Assembly (NCBI GenBank): GCA_934667465.1
Contig: CAKUMG010000348.1
Span: 1 to 6,457, forward strand
Length of the DNA: 6,457 nucleotides
Direction: 5' to 3'
Source of the DNA: an uncultured Actinoplanes sp.
GTDB taxonomy: Bacteria; Actinomycetota; Actinomycetes; Mycobacteriales; Micromonosporaceae
Part shown: positions 1-6,056 of the stretch, one piece after another
How positions within the stretch are numbered: position 1 is the stretch's first letter
Layout: every line of letters begins with the position of its first letter
Notes under the pieces: model-generated
Database searches by the model: none
Told to the model about the DNA's origin: nothing
The model's input: the letters and a program-made list of their open reading frames with translations, nothing else
Made by a program: the position numbers and the translations under genes

Positions 1-441
1 GTACTCCTCCATCAGCAGATCCTCGGGCAGCTGCAGCAGGCCGGGCAGCGCGGCGCCGGCCGGGGCGGCGAGCCCGTGGCCGTACACGTCGTCGTTGATC
101 TCGAAGTCGGCGGCGATGTTGCGGCGCAGCTGCTCCCCCGGGCCCGCCGGCGGGTGCTGCGCGGCGTAGCGGTCGCCGCGGCCGTGGTGGTCGCGCAGCA
201 GGTGTGAGACCTCGTGCACCCACACGCCGGCCAGGTCCGCGACGGTCCTGCGTGCCACGAACGCCGCCGACACGTAGCACCGCCAGTGCCGGTCCACGGC
301 CATCGTCGGCACCTGCGCCGACGCGACGGGGTGCAGGGCGAAGAGCGCAGAGGCCAGATACGGCCGTACGCGTGCCGCGAGCAGGCGGGCGGCGTACAGC
401 TTCTCCCAGTCGACGTCGCCCGTCCCGGCTCCCGCGCTCAT
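1..441 (-). CDS. DUF2201-like metallopeptidase/VWA-type protein, N-terminal part (cut by left edge)
   Basis: The 147 visible codons read without a stop to the window edge. The piece matches the style of the putative metallopeptidase domain found N-terminal to a VWA-like domain (DUF2201 family). It has a zinc-protease motif HEVSH at residues 76-80 (HExxH) within the helix VWVHEVSHLLRDHH. About 30 residues on, NIAADFEIND (108-117) is a likely source of the third metal ligand. The VWA-like domain expected at the C-terminus lies outside the window, so its presence is inferred. The ATG at 441 overlaps the stop of the MoxR gene (ATGA). With only a weak AGGCG upstream, translation is probably coupled to that gene. 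Family members are usually next to MoxR ATPases and are thought to work with them, but their substrates are not known. The product is probably cytoplasmic, as no signal peptide or membrane segment is visible. The family call is firm on motif and context; proteolytic activity is not shown. Confidence 0.82.
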   Translation of the reverse strand, partial: MSAGAGTGDVDWEKLYAARLLAARVRPYLASALFALHPVASAQVPTMAVDRHWRCYVSAAFVARRTVADLAGVWVHEVSHLLRDHHGRGDRYAAQHPPAGPGEQLRRNIAADFEINDDVYGHGLAAPAGAALPGLLQLPEDLLMEEY

Positions 442-1727
442 CGGGCGCCTGAGGTCGCGGCGGCTTGTGCGGAGCCGGCAGTGTTCGCGGAGCCGGGGGC
501 TTTTGCGGAGCCGGGGGCTTTTGCGGAGCCGGGGGCTTTTGCGGAGCCGGCAGTGCTCGCGGAGCCGGGGTCGGCGCGGCGGGAGATCGTGAGGGCGGCG
601 GTGAGGCGGTCGATCGCGGGCGGCACGGCCCAGTCGTCGCGGCGCAGGGTGGCGAGGGTCGTGGCCGGCACCACCACGACGTCGGGCGCGCCGGTCTCCA
701 GCGCGCGCACCAGCAGGGCCCAGGCGGCGTCCCAGCGGTCCCGTTCCGGGCGGTGCCGGACGGCCGCCACCACGGCGTCGAGCGCGGCCTGGCGCAGGTC
801 GCCGCGGACCGGCAGCTCCGCGCCGGCCGGGTCGGCGAGCAGCGTCTCCGGGTCGGTGAGCTCCATCCGGTCGAGGTGGGCGAGCAGTTCGAGGCCCGGA
901 CCGTCGCCGACGACCCCGCGCACGAGCAGCGACAGCACCTCGCGCGACGTGCCGGCCGCCGTGCCGAACGCGAGGAGCCGCACGGCCATGTCCCACGTGC
1001 GCGGGGACGGCCACGCGCCGCCGCGCCGGGTCTCGCTCGCGGGCAGCTGGTGGATCAGCGCCGGGCGCGCGGCGAGCAGACCGCAGACGGCCCTGCGGGC
1101 GTACGCGACAGCGTGCGGCAGCGAACCGGCGTCCAGCGCGGGCAGCTCGGCGCGCGGCCAGACGCCGCCGAGACCCCGGACGACGGTGTCCGGATCGTGG
1201 GTCCAGGGCAGGTGCACGAACCGGTTCGCGAGCGGCGCGCTCAGGTCCCACCCGTCGGCGGCGGAGGCGCGCGGGTTGGCCGCGGCGACGATGCGCACGC
1301 CCGGCGGCAGGGTGAGGGCCCCGACGTGGCGTTCCAGCACGAGGCGCAGCAGCGCGGCCTGCACCGCCGGCGGCGCGGTGGACAGCTCGTCGAGGAACAG
1401 CAGGCCACGGCCGGCGCGGACCAGGCGCACCGCCCAGTCGGGTGGCGCCATCGGGACGCCTTGCACGGCGGGGTCGGCGCCGGGCACGGGCAGGCCGGAG
1501 AAGTCGGTGGGCTCGTGCACGCTGGCGATGACCGTGGTCAGCGGCAGCTCGAGCGAACCGGCGAGCTGGTGCAGCGCGGCGGTCTTGCCGATGCCCGGCT
1601 CGCCCCACAGCAGCACCGGCAGGTCGGCGGCGACGGCCAGCGACAGCGCCTCGAGCCGCTCGTCGGGGCGGGGTTCGGTGGTGGTGGCGGCGAGCAGGCC
1701 GAGCAGGCCGGCGGCAACATCGATCAT
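438..1727 (-). CDS. MoxR-type AAA+ ATPase with repetitive C-terminal tail
   Basis: This 429-aa protein is an AAA+ ATPase of MoxR type. Walker A is GEPGIGKT (residues 42-49). Walker B is LLFLDE (109-114). Sensor 1 lies in AAANP (148-152, Asn151). An arginine-finger candidate is Arg169 in LANRF, and a sensor 2 Arg243 lies in SPRTWD. The family-typical HEPTDFSGLP follows Walker A. MoxR ATPases use ATP hydrolysis to remodel or activate partner proteins, often VWA or metal-binding proteins encoded next door, which fits the downstream gene. The ATG at 1727 is chosen because GAAAGGTGA (1735-1743) sits 7 nt upstream and the ATG overlaps the stop of the preceding gene (ATGA). The frame stays open further upstream to about 2387, but that stretch is antisense-style shadow of the neighbouring gene. 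Residues from about 388 to the end are a low-complexity Gly-Ser-Ala-Lys-Ala-Pro repeat, unusual for the family and probably disordered. Confidence 0.92.
   Translation of the reverse strand: MIDVAAGLLGLLAATTTEPRPDERLEALSLAVAADLPVLLWGEPGIGKTAALHQLAGSLELPLTTVIASVHEPTDFSGLPVPGADPAVQGVPMAPPDWAVRLVRAGRGLLFLDELSTAPPAVQAALLRLVLERHVGALTLPPGVRIVAAANPRASAADGWDLSAPLANRFVHLPWTHDPDTVVRGLGGVWPRAELPALDAGSLPHAVAYARRAVCGLLAARPALIHQLPASETRRGGAWPSPRTWDMAVRLLAFGTAAGTSREVLSLLVRGVVGDGPGLELLAHLDRMELTDPETLLADPAGAELPVRGDLRQAALDAVVAAVRHRPERDRWDAAWALLVRALETGAPDVVVVPATTLATLRRDDWAVPPAIDRLTAALTISRRADPGSASTAGSAKAPGSAKAPGSAKAPGSANTAGSAQAAATSGAR
469..576 (-). repeat. 18-bp tandem repeat array, six units, inside the MoxR gene
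   Basis: Six consecutive 18-bp units occupy 469-576 on the plus strand. The three central ones (487-504, 505-522, 523-540) are identical: gcggagccgggggctttt. They are flanked by 469-486 and 541-558, which share gcggagccggcagtg and differ from each other at one base. The last unit (559-576) keeps only the first half. The unit length is a multiple of three, so copy changes would keep the reading frame. On the minus strand each central unit encodes Gly-Ser-Ala-Lys-Ala-Pro, and the outer units encode Gly-Ser-Ala-Asn/Ser-Thr-Ala. Perfect identity at synonymous positions points to recent expansion by slippage or unequal exchange. Confidence 0.95.
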
Positions 1728-2965
1728 GCAGGCATCACCTTTCGTCGGTGGATCAGGGCGGAGCGATACATTCCGTACGTGACGCGGCGCGCGGCCGCGT
1801 CGTCGAGCGCCGCGCGCAGCGGCCCGTCCGGGAGCACGGCCGCCGGGCCGAGCAGGCTCTCGACCGCAGCGAGCGCCCCGGTGACGTCGCCGTGGGCGAG
1901 GCGCGCCCGGATGTCGGGCAGCTCCGCGGGGTCGCGGGTGACCTCGGCGATCGCGCGCAGGCAGGGCAGCGGGGTGCCGCCGAACTGCGCCAGCAGGTCC
2001 TCCCGGCGCACCTCGTCCGGGTCGTGGTCGAGCGGCGTGAGTCTGCCCCCGACCAGGGCGATCCGATGCTGCTCTCCGCGGCAGGCGACGGTGTGCGCGG
2101 CGCGCCCTCGTTTCCTGTCCCCGTTGTCGCCGGGCTGCGCGCCCGGCGTCGGGGCGGGGGCGAGGGCCGCGGCGACCAGGGGGTGGAGGCGGTCGGCGGA
2201 CAGCAGGCCGTGGCGGAGCAGTTCGAGGTCGGGCAGCACGCGGGTGGCCGCGTCCGGCAGCAGGGGCAGCGTCCGGTCCGGCCCGGGGAGCGGGCGCGGT
2301 GTCGTGCTGCCGGGATCCAGGGCGAAGTGGAGCCGGGCACCGGCGCGGACGGCCACGGTGGCACCGGGGCAGCCGTCCGCACGGCACAGCAGCTGCGCCT
2401 CGGCCGCCCAGCTGGTGACCGCGCGCTCACCCAGCTCCGCGGCGTGGCGCGCGTCCCAGAGCGGGCGGTGCAGGTCGAGACGGAACCGGCGGCCGGGGCG
2501 CGGGTGCGGGTGGGGGCCGCCGCCGGACGGCGCGCCGTCCCACAGCGCGAGGCTGATCCGCTGGCCGGCGTCCGCCCAGGCCGGTGCGGTCCGGGCGACC
2601 AGATGCACGGGCCTGCCGCCGGAGCGGTAGCGCGCCAGGCTGGAGTCGTAGCGGGCCAGGGCGACCGTCAGACCGGGCCGGAGCAGCCCGTCGGGCGCCA
2701 CCCGGGGCAGGTGCCAGCGCAGCAGGTCGGGGGCGAGATGCCGCAGGTCGGCACGGAGCTGGGTCGCGAGGTCGCGGCCGTGGAGGCGCCGCACCGTACG
2801 CAGATCGACGTCGACGTCCACGCGGGCGGCGGCACAGGCCCCGGCCCAGTCGCCGGCGACGCGCCGGGCGGTCGCGGTCTCGATCATCGAGGGCGGCACG
2901 GCGAACTCGCGCACGCGCCGCCAGAACAGAAGACGGGGGTCTCCGCCGGGCTCGAAGGAATGCAT
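1724..2965 (-). CDS. Uncharacterised ~413-aa protein, first gene of the MoxR/metallopeptidase unit
   Basis: I do not recognise a named domain. The protein has no signal peptide or membrane segment and is Arg/Ala/Leu-rich. Near the N-terminus, FWRRVREFAVPPSMIETATA leads into a helical hairpin, ARRVAGDWAGACAAA. Further in is RHLAPDLLRWHLPRVAPDG. A central stretch carries histidines and a Cys pair (LLCRADGCPG). The C-terminal third holds CRGEQHRIALVGGRLTPLDH, FGGTPLPCLRAI and a second hairpin, RARLAHGDVTGALAAVESLL. The two hairpins resemble each other and TPR-like repeats in spacing, which is only inference. The ATG at 2965 is preferred because a weak AAGCGAG lies 5 nt upstream; an in-frame GTG at 2971 would add two residues. 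The stop overlaps the MoxR ATG (ATGA), so it is very probably co-produced with the ATPase. An adaptor or substrate role is possible but unproven. Confidence 0.82.
   Translation of the reverse strand: MHSFEPGGDPRLLFWRRVREFAVPPSMIETATARRVAGDWAGACAAARVDVDVDLRTVRRLHGRDLATQLRADLRHLAPDLLRWHLPRVAPDGLLRPGLTVALARYDSSLARYRSGGRPVHLVARTAPAWADAGQRISLALWDGAPSGGGPHPHPRPGRRFRLDLHRPLWDARHAAELGERAVTSWAAEAQLLCRADGCPGATVAVRAGARLHFALDPGSTTPRPLPGPDRTLPLLPDAATRVLPDLELLRHGLLSADRLHPLVAAALAPAPTPGAQPGDNGDRKRGRAAHTVACRGEQHRIALVGGRLTPLDHDPDEVRREDLLAQFGGTPLPCLRAIAEVTRDPAELPDIRARLAHGDVTGALAAVESLLGPAAVLPDGPLRAALDDAAARRVTYGMYRSALIHRRKVMPA
1735..1743 (-). promoter_or_regulatory. Ribosome binding site of the MoxR ATPase gene
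   Basis: On the minus strand GAAAGGTGA lies 7 nt before the ATG at 1727. It sits inside the last codons of the upstream gene, so the two genes are probably translationally coupled. It is the main reason for rejecting longer versions of the ATPase. Confidence 0.7.
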
Positions 2966-3144
2966 CAGCACTCGCTTCGGCGGGTCGGAGCCTCCCCTCG
3001 GAACGCAAAGGTCATCATCGCCGGCAACCGTACAGCCGGCCCGGCGACCGGGAAACCGATTTAACCGCGACTCCGCTGTGGACTGCTCGCCCGCGACTCA
3101 CGGTGGGCCGCACGGGATGAGGAGCCCGGGCGGGGCCCGGCTTC
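2966..3144. other. Divergent intergenic region between the MoxR unit and the 314-aa gene
   Basis: This stretch must hold the promoter of the minus-strand three-gene unit. No convincing -35/-10 pair is visible for it. On the minus strand a purine-rich GGGGAGG (2991-2997) is about 19-25 nt from the possible starts, too far for a good ribosome binding site. Two copies of gccggc (3020-3025 and 3035-3040) separated by 9 nt could form a small stem-loop in the minus-strand leader. A TACGGT -10-like hexamer lies between them on the minus strand, without a recognisable -35. An AT-richer patch (gaaaccgatttaacc) lies around 3052-3066. These are weak signals. Confidence 0.4.
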
Positions 3145-3150
3145 TAGAGT
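3145..3150 (+). promoter_or_regulatory. -10 box (TAGAGT) of a probable leaderless promoter
   Basis: TAGAGT fits the actinobacterial TANNNT -10 pattern and ends exactly 6 nt before the ATG at 3157. With the usual -12 to -7 placement, transcription would begin at the A of the start codon. The GGCAGG between box and ATG touches the start codon and cannot serve as a normally spaced Shine-Dalgarno site. No TTGACA-like -35 is evident at 16-19 nt. Confidence 0.55.
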
Positions 3151-3156
3151 GGCAGG

Positions 3157-4101
3157 ATGCAGGCTGCTGAGTTCGAGGCGTTCGGGCCGTGGATCGATCG
3201 GGTCCGCACCCTCGACGAGGTGCCCCGGCTCTACCGGGACGCCGGGATCGTTCCCGGGGCGTACCGCACGGTGCTCAAGGTGCCGCGCAACATCGACCGC
3301 CGGGACGCGGTGCCGGGCATGCACCTCTACGACCACCTGATCGCCGTCGACTGGGAGAACCTGACCGTTCTGCAGCGCCGCGGCGACCGGTACGCGCACT
3401 TCGTCGTGCCCCTGGACCGGGTGGGCGTGCTGGAGAGCAGCGTCAACCTGCTCGACGGGCGGCTGCGCATCGGCACGGTCGACGGGGGCAGCATCGCCGT
3501 GGGCTACAACGCGGCCGACGATACGCCGGTGCGGGAGCTGATCGCCCTGCTGCGGGATCTGTACGCGCCCGCGGACCCGGAGCCCGTGGATTCGCAGACC
3601 GCGGGGCTGGCGGGGCTGGGACGGGTGCCGGTGGATCTCGGGGCGGAGGACATCGGGCTGGTGACCGTGTACCGGGAGGTGCTGGCCGCGGAGCCGGGGA
3701 TGGCGCTGGTCAACGCGACGCTGCGGCGGACGGTGGCGGGTGCCGGCGGCGGGGCCGGGGCGCTGGGGCGGGCGTGGCAGCGGTGGCGGCCGGTGACGCT
3801 GCACGCCGGGATCGTGGTCGCGGACAACCGCGAGGTGCAGGTGATCCACCGCCGGGAGTGGTTCACGACCGGGCCCGCCAAGGTGCGGTCGGTGGCCCGG
3901 ACCGTGCTGCCGCGGGGGCGGATCAGCGGGCTGCGGGTGCTGCGGCACGGGCGCTTCGAGCAGGTGAACGTGCTGGTGGTCGAGGCCGGGCTGAGCAGCG
4001 TGGCGATCCCCGTGCCGGCGGGGGCCGACACCGAGGCGCTGGTGGCACGGCTCGCGACCCCGGCGCTGCCCGGCGACTGGATCAGCTCGGCCCGCCCGTA
4101 G
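3157..4101 (+). CDS. Uncharacterised 314-aa protein with apparent internal duplication
   Basis: I do not recognise the family by name. The protein is cytoplasmic by appearance, with no signal peptide or membrane helix. Two halves look alike. The first (about 33-138) has a strand-rich core, LIAVDWENLTVLQRR, then a Gly-rich hairpin and a closing helix, VRELIALLRDLY. The second (about 184-303) has GIVVADNREVQVIHRR, further strands and a closing helix, TEALVARLA. The pattern of several strands followed by one helix recalls PH-like folds, but that is inference from sequence pattern. A Gly/Ala-rich linker (194-203) separates them, preceded by LVNATLRRTV. The ATG at 3157 is supported by the -10 box 6 nt upstream and by the absence of an earlier coding-like start. 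It stands alone on this strand and converges on the siderophore-interacting gene, so it need not share its function. Confidence 0.8.
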   Translation: MQAAEFEAFGPWIDRVRTLDEVPRLYRDAGIVPGAYRTVLKVPRNIDRRDAVPGMHLYDHLIAVDWENLTVLQRRGDRYAHFVVPLDRVGVLESSVNLLDGRLRIGTVDGGSIAVGYNAADDTPVRELIALLRDLYAPADPEPVDSQTAGLAGLGRVPVDLGAEDIGLVTVYREVLAAEPGMALVNATLRRTVAGAGGGAGALGRAWQRWRPVTLHAGIVVADNREVQVIHRREWFTTGPAKVRSVARTVLPRGRISGLRVLRHGRFEQVNVLVVEAGLSSVAIPVPAGADTEALVARLATPALPGDWISSARP

Positions 4102-4125
4102 ACGCCGCCGGGGTGGGACACGCAC

Positions 4126-4150
4126 CGCCGCCGGACGGGGGCGGGCGGCG
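4126..4150. terminator. GC-rich hairpin between convergent genes, possible bidirectional terminator
   Basis: cgccgcc (4126-4132) pairs with ggcggcg (4144-4150), giving a 7-bp all-GC stem with an 11-nt loop. The 55-bp gap between two convergent stop codons is the expected place for a shared terminator. A competing 8-bp stem is also possible between acgccgcc (4102-4109) and ggcggcgt (4144-4151). No T-tract follows on either strand, so termination strength is uncertain. Confidence 0.4.
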
Positions 4151-4156
4151 TACGAG

Positions 4157-5077
4157 TCAGTTGGTTTCGGGTTTGCCAGCTCGCCAGTAGCCCATGAAGG
4201 CGACGGCCCGGCGGTCGACGCCGCAGTCGGAGACGAGGTGGCGGCGGAGGGTCTTGATGACGGCGGCCTCGCCGGCGAGCCAGGCATAGCAGCTGGCCGT
4301 GTCGGTGAGGGGTTCGGGCACCTCCCAGAGGACGTCGTGGTCGACGTCGACGTCCTCGAGGGCGGCCGGGGTGCCGGCGGGGCGGTCGCCGAAGAGGCGG
4401 CGGGTGGCCTGCCGGACCGCGGGGACCAGGGCGGCGCCGTGGGCGGCGCCGTCGCGGGGCAGCCAGGTGATGCGGATGCCGGCCGGGGCGCGCAGCTCGA
4501 GGACGTCGCCGGACTCGGGGACCTCGAGGAGGGCCTCGCCGACCGCGCCGGGGTCGAGGCGTTCGAGGATGGAGGCGATCGCCGGGACGGCCGTCTCGTC
4601 GCCGCCGAGCAGCAGGCAGCGGGTGTGTGCGGGCGGGCGGAAGTCGATGCCGCCGTGCAAGCCGTCGAAGTCGGCGTTCGGGCCGAGCAGGCCGGCGAGG
4701 GTGCCGGGGCGGGCCTCGACGGCCCAGCGCGAGGCGGGGCCGGTGGCGCCGTGCAGGACGACGTCGATGTCGACCTCGTGGTCGGCGGGGCGGACGGCCC
4801 GGACGGTGTAGGTGCGCAGCGGGTTGCGCTGCTCGTCGGGCAGGTCGCGCCAGGTGAGGTACCAGTCCTCGCCGGTGGGCACGGTGTCCAGGCCGGTGCC
4901 GGGCAGCGGCGGGATGAGCTTGAACCGCTGGTCGTAGCCGTTGTCGGCGAAACGGTCCAGGTCCGGGCCGGTCAGGGTGACCCGGACGAAGCTGGGGCTG
5001 AGCCGTTCCACGCGGCGCACCTCGGTGACGAAGTACCGGAACGGGGTGGCGACGGCGCGGTCCGCGGTCTGGGTCAT
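4157..5077 (-). CDS. Siderophore-interacting protein (FAD-dependent ferric-siderophore reductase family)
   Basis: This 306-aa protein has the full length and layout of the SIP/ViuB family, which releases iron from imported ferric siderophores in the cytoplasm by reduction using a flavin and a nicotinamide or ferredoxin donor. The N-terminal FAD-binding barrel (about 12-130) includes RTYTVR (88-93), the usual flavin-binding R-x-Y-T/S pattern, and [11 protein letters not shown] (109-119). The C-terminal domain (about 150-300) has [13 protein letters not shown] (155-167), YAWLAGE (264-270) followed by [11 protein letters not shown], and the characteristic closing GYWR (296-299). The ATG at 5077 is supported by the -10 and iron-box placement. 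It lies 14 bp after the stop of the upstream gene, so read-through transcription is possible, but it seems to have its own iron-controlled promoter. No siderophore biosynthesis or uptake genes are visible beside it. Its specific siderophore cannot be told from the sequence. Confidence 0.95.
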   Translation of the reverse strand: MTQTADRAVATPFRYFVTEVRRVERLSPSFVRVTLTGPDLDRFADNGYDQRFKLIPPLPGTGLDTVPTGEDWYLTWRDLPDEQRNPLRTYTVRAVRPADHEVDIDVVLHGATGPASRWAVEARPGTLAGLLGPNADFDGLHGGIDFRPPAHTRCLLLGGDETAVPAIASILERLDPGAVGEALLEVPESGDVLELRAPAGIRITWLPRDGAAHGAALVPAVRQATRRLFGDRPAGTPAALEDVDVDHDVLWEVPEPLTDTASCYAWLAGEAAVIKTLRRHLVSDCGVDRRAVAFMGYWRAGKPETN

Positions 5078-5095
5078 GAGGGCAGCCTAACCTAA
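5077..5095 (-). promoter_or_regulatory. Iron box (DtxR/IdeR/DmdR-type operator)
   Basis: On the minus strand the 19-mer TTAGGTTAGGCTGCCCTCA matches the known iron-box consensus TTAGGTTAGGCTAACCTAA at 16 of 19 positions. The left half and centre are perfect and the right half is degraded where it meets the start codon. It covers the presumed -10 box and the first base of the start codon of the siderophore-interacting gene, so the Fe(II)-bound repressor would block transcription when iron is plentiful. It also contains the stop codon (5092-5094) of the preceding gene. Confidence 0.8.
5084..5089 (-). promoter_or_regulatory. -10 box (TAGGCT) of a probable leaderless promoter for the siderophore-interacting gene
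   Basis: TAGGCT fits TANNNT and ends exactly 6 nt before the ATG at 5077, the same spacing as upstream of the 314-aa gene. There is no Shine-Dalgarno sequence at normal distance, which supports a leaderless message. An overlapping TAGGTT (5089-5094) is an alternative and would give a leader of a few bases. No clear -35 is seen; the upstream sequence is coding for the previous gene. Confidence 0.5.
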
Positions 5096-5952
5096 CCTCG
5101 GTGGTGCTTCTTCACGAAGGTGTACCCGGGCTCCAGGGGGTCGGCGACCTGCTCGCTCTCGACGGCCTGTTCGTGCAGCGTGACCTGCTTCTCCGAGGCG
5201 TGCGCGCCGGGCGGCAGCTTGCGCACGAAACCGTTGACCCAGTGCTCGCGGCGTTCCTCTTCGGAGGAATCGGGGGACCCGGGGTACGGGGCCGGTTCGA
5301 CCAGCGGCGCGTAGAAGAGCATCTCGGCCTCCTTCTCTCCCGCGACCGCCGGGTAGGACGGGTAGCCGGCCGGGTTGACGCTGCCGGGCACCCGGGTCAG
5401 GTAGCCCTCGCGGATGAGCTGGTCGACGGCGTTGCGCAGCAGGAAAGCGCCCTTGACACCCCGGCCGAGGCCGCTCTGCCTCGCCACGGCGGACTCGGGC
5501 AGCGCCGCGCTGCCGTCGTCGAAGATGCGCCCGTTGCGCCGTACGGCGAGCAGCACTTGACCCCGGTTGGAGCGGCCCGGGTCGAACTCGCGGGTGGCCA
5601 CCTTGGGGTCGTACTCGTGGAAGTAGTCGGCGCCGTCGACGCGCAGCGGCTCCTCCAGCGGCGTCGTGCGCACGGTGATCTCGTCCTTGGACGCCTGCCA
5701 GGAGACCGTGACGAGCACCCCGGGGCGCAGATCGGCCGGCCACTCGATGCCCTCGAACTGCCATTCGACGTCCTCGCGCAGCGTCGTGGCGAACGTGCGC
5801 GTCACCGGGGTGAGGCCGTGCTCGCGATGCTCGAGCACGACGTCGACGTGGTCGCGATCACGGAGTGCGTCGATGCATTCCTCCGGCGCGGCGCAGACGC
5901 CGCCCTCGAGGTCGGCACGCCAGAGCGCCAAGCGCCGGGTCACCCTTTTCAC
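5092..5952 (-). CDS. Uncharacterised protein of about 286 aa
   Basis: I do not recognise the family. The protein is soluble by appearance. With the GTG at 5952 it starts VKRVTRRLALWRADLEGG. It has a Cys pair in VCAAPEEC, a strand-rich first half, and a helical stretch FLLRNAVDQLIREGYLTR that resembles the recognition part of a winged helix (inference only). A Pro/Tyr-rich stretch follows (APYPGSP), and the C-terminus has a charged block, FVRKLPPGAHASEKQ, ending in GYTFVKKHHRG. The frame remains open back to a TTG at 6057. That extension reads unlike a protein N-terminus and would fill the divergent promoter region, so a start at 5952 (or GTG 5943) is preferred. A TATCGT box 7 nt before 5952 suggests a leaderless start. 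The stop lies inside the iron box of the next gene, but the gene itself shows no iron box upstream. Confidence 0.75.
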   Translation of the reverse strand: MKRVTRRLALWRADLEGGVCAAPEECIDALRDRDHVDVVLEHREHGLTPVTRTFATTLREDVEWQFEGIEWPADLRPGVLVTVSWQASKDEITVRTTPLEEPLRVDGADYFHEYDPKVATREFDPGRSNRGQVLLAVRRNGRIFDDGSAALPESAVARQSGLGRGVKGAFLLRNAVDQLIREGYLTRVPGSVNPAGYPSYPAVAGEKEAEMLFYAPLVEPAPYPGSPDSSEEERREHWVNGFVRKLPPGAHASEKQVTLHEQAVESEQVADPLEPGYTFVKKHHRG

Positions 5953-5959
5953 GGTCCGT

Positions 5960-5965
5960 ACGATA
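5960..5965 (-). promoter_or_regulatory. Candidate -10 box (TATCGT) for the 286-aa gene
   Basis: On the minus strand TATCGT (TANNNT) ends 7 nt before the GTG at 5952, close to leaderless spacing. No normally spaced ribosome binding site precedes 5952, and the AAAGG before the alternative GTG at 5943 directly touches that codon. No -35 is convincing. Confidence 0.35.
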
Positions 5966-6041
5966 TCCCGCGGATTTCGCCCGGCTTGACCGTGGGGACT
6001 AACCTCCTCTTCCGGCCGGATCACCCGTTCCCGGCCTGTCC

Positions 6042-6048
6042 AGGAGGT
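6042..6048 (+). promoter_or_regulatory. Strong Shine-Dalgarno site of the AbfB-like gene
   Basis: AGGAGGT lies 8 nt before the ATG at 6057 and is the best ribosome binding site in the window. It fixes the start of this gene and implies a leadered message, unlike the two neighbouring promoters. Confidence 0.85.
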
Positions 6049-6056
6049 AGGCACCA

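Noticed and set aside
1728..2387. Upstream extension of the MoxR reading frame (up to 220 extra residues)
   Set aside because: It overlaps the 413-aa gene in another frame, reads as Pro/Arg-rich noise, and the ATG at 1727 has a good ribosome binding site and an ATGA overlap.
214..2630. Very long open frames on the plus strand across the MoxR unit
   Set aside because: They are the usual antisense shadows of high-GC genes: Arg/Gly/Ala-rich low-complexity translations with no motifs, opposite genes with intact Walker and HExxH motifs.
4238..5095. Plus-strand open frame opposite the siderophore-interacting gene
   Set aside because: Its translation is Gly/Ala/Val low-complexity sequence, whereas the minus strand carries clear SIP family motifs along its whole length.
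5986..6005. TTGACC and TAACCT on the plus strand as a -35/-10 pair for the AbfB-like gene
   Set aside because: The spacing is only 8 nt, far from the needed 16-19. TAACCT alone could be a -10 box but has no supporting -35.
6000..6005. Second iron box suggested by TAACCT
   Set aside because: Only a short half-site is present; the flanking bases do not continue the iron-box palindrome.
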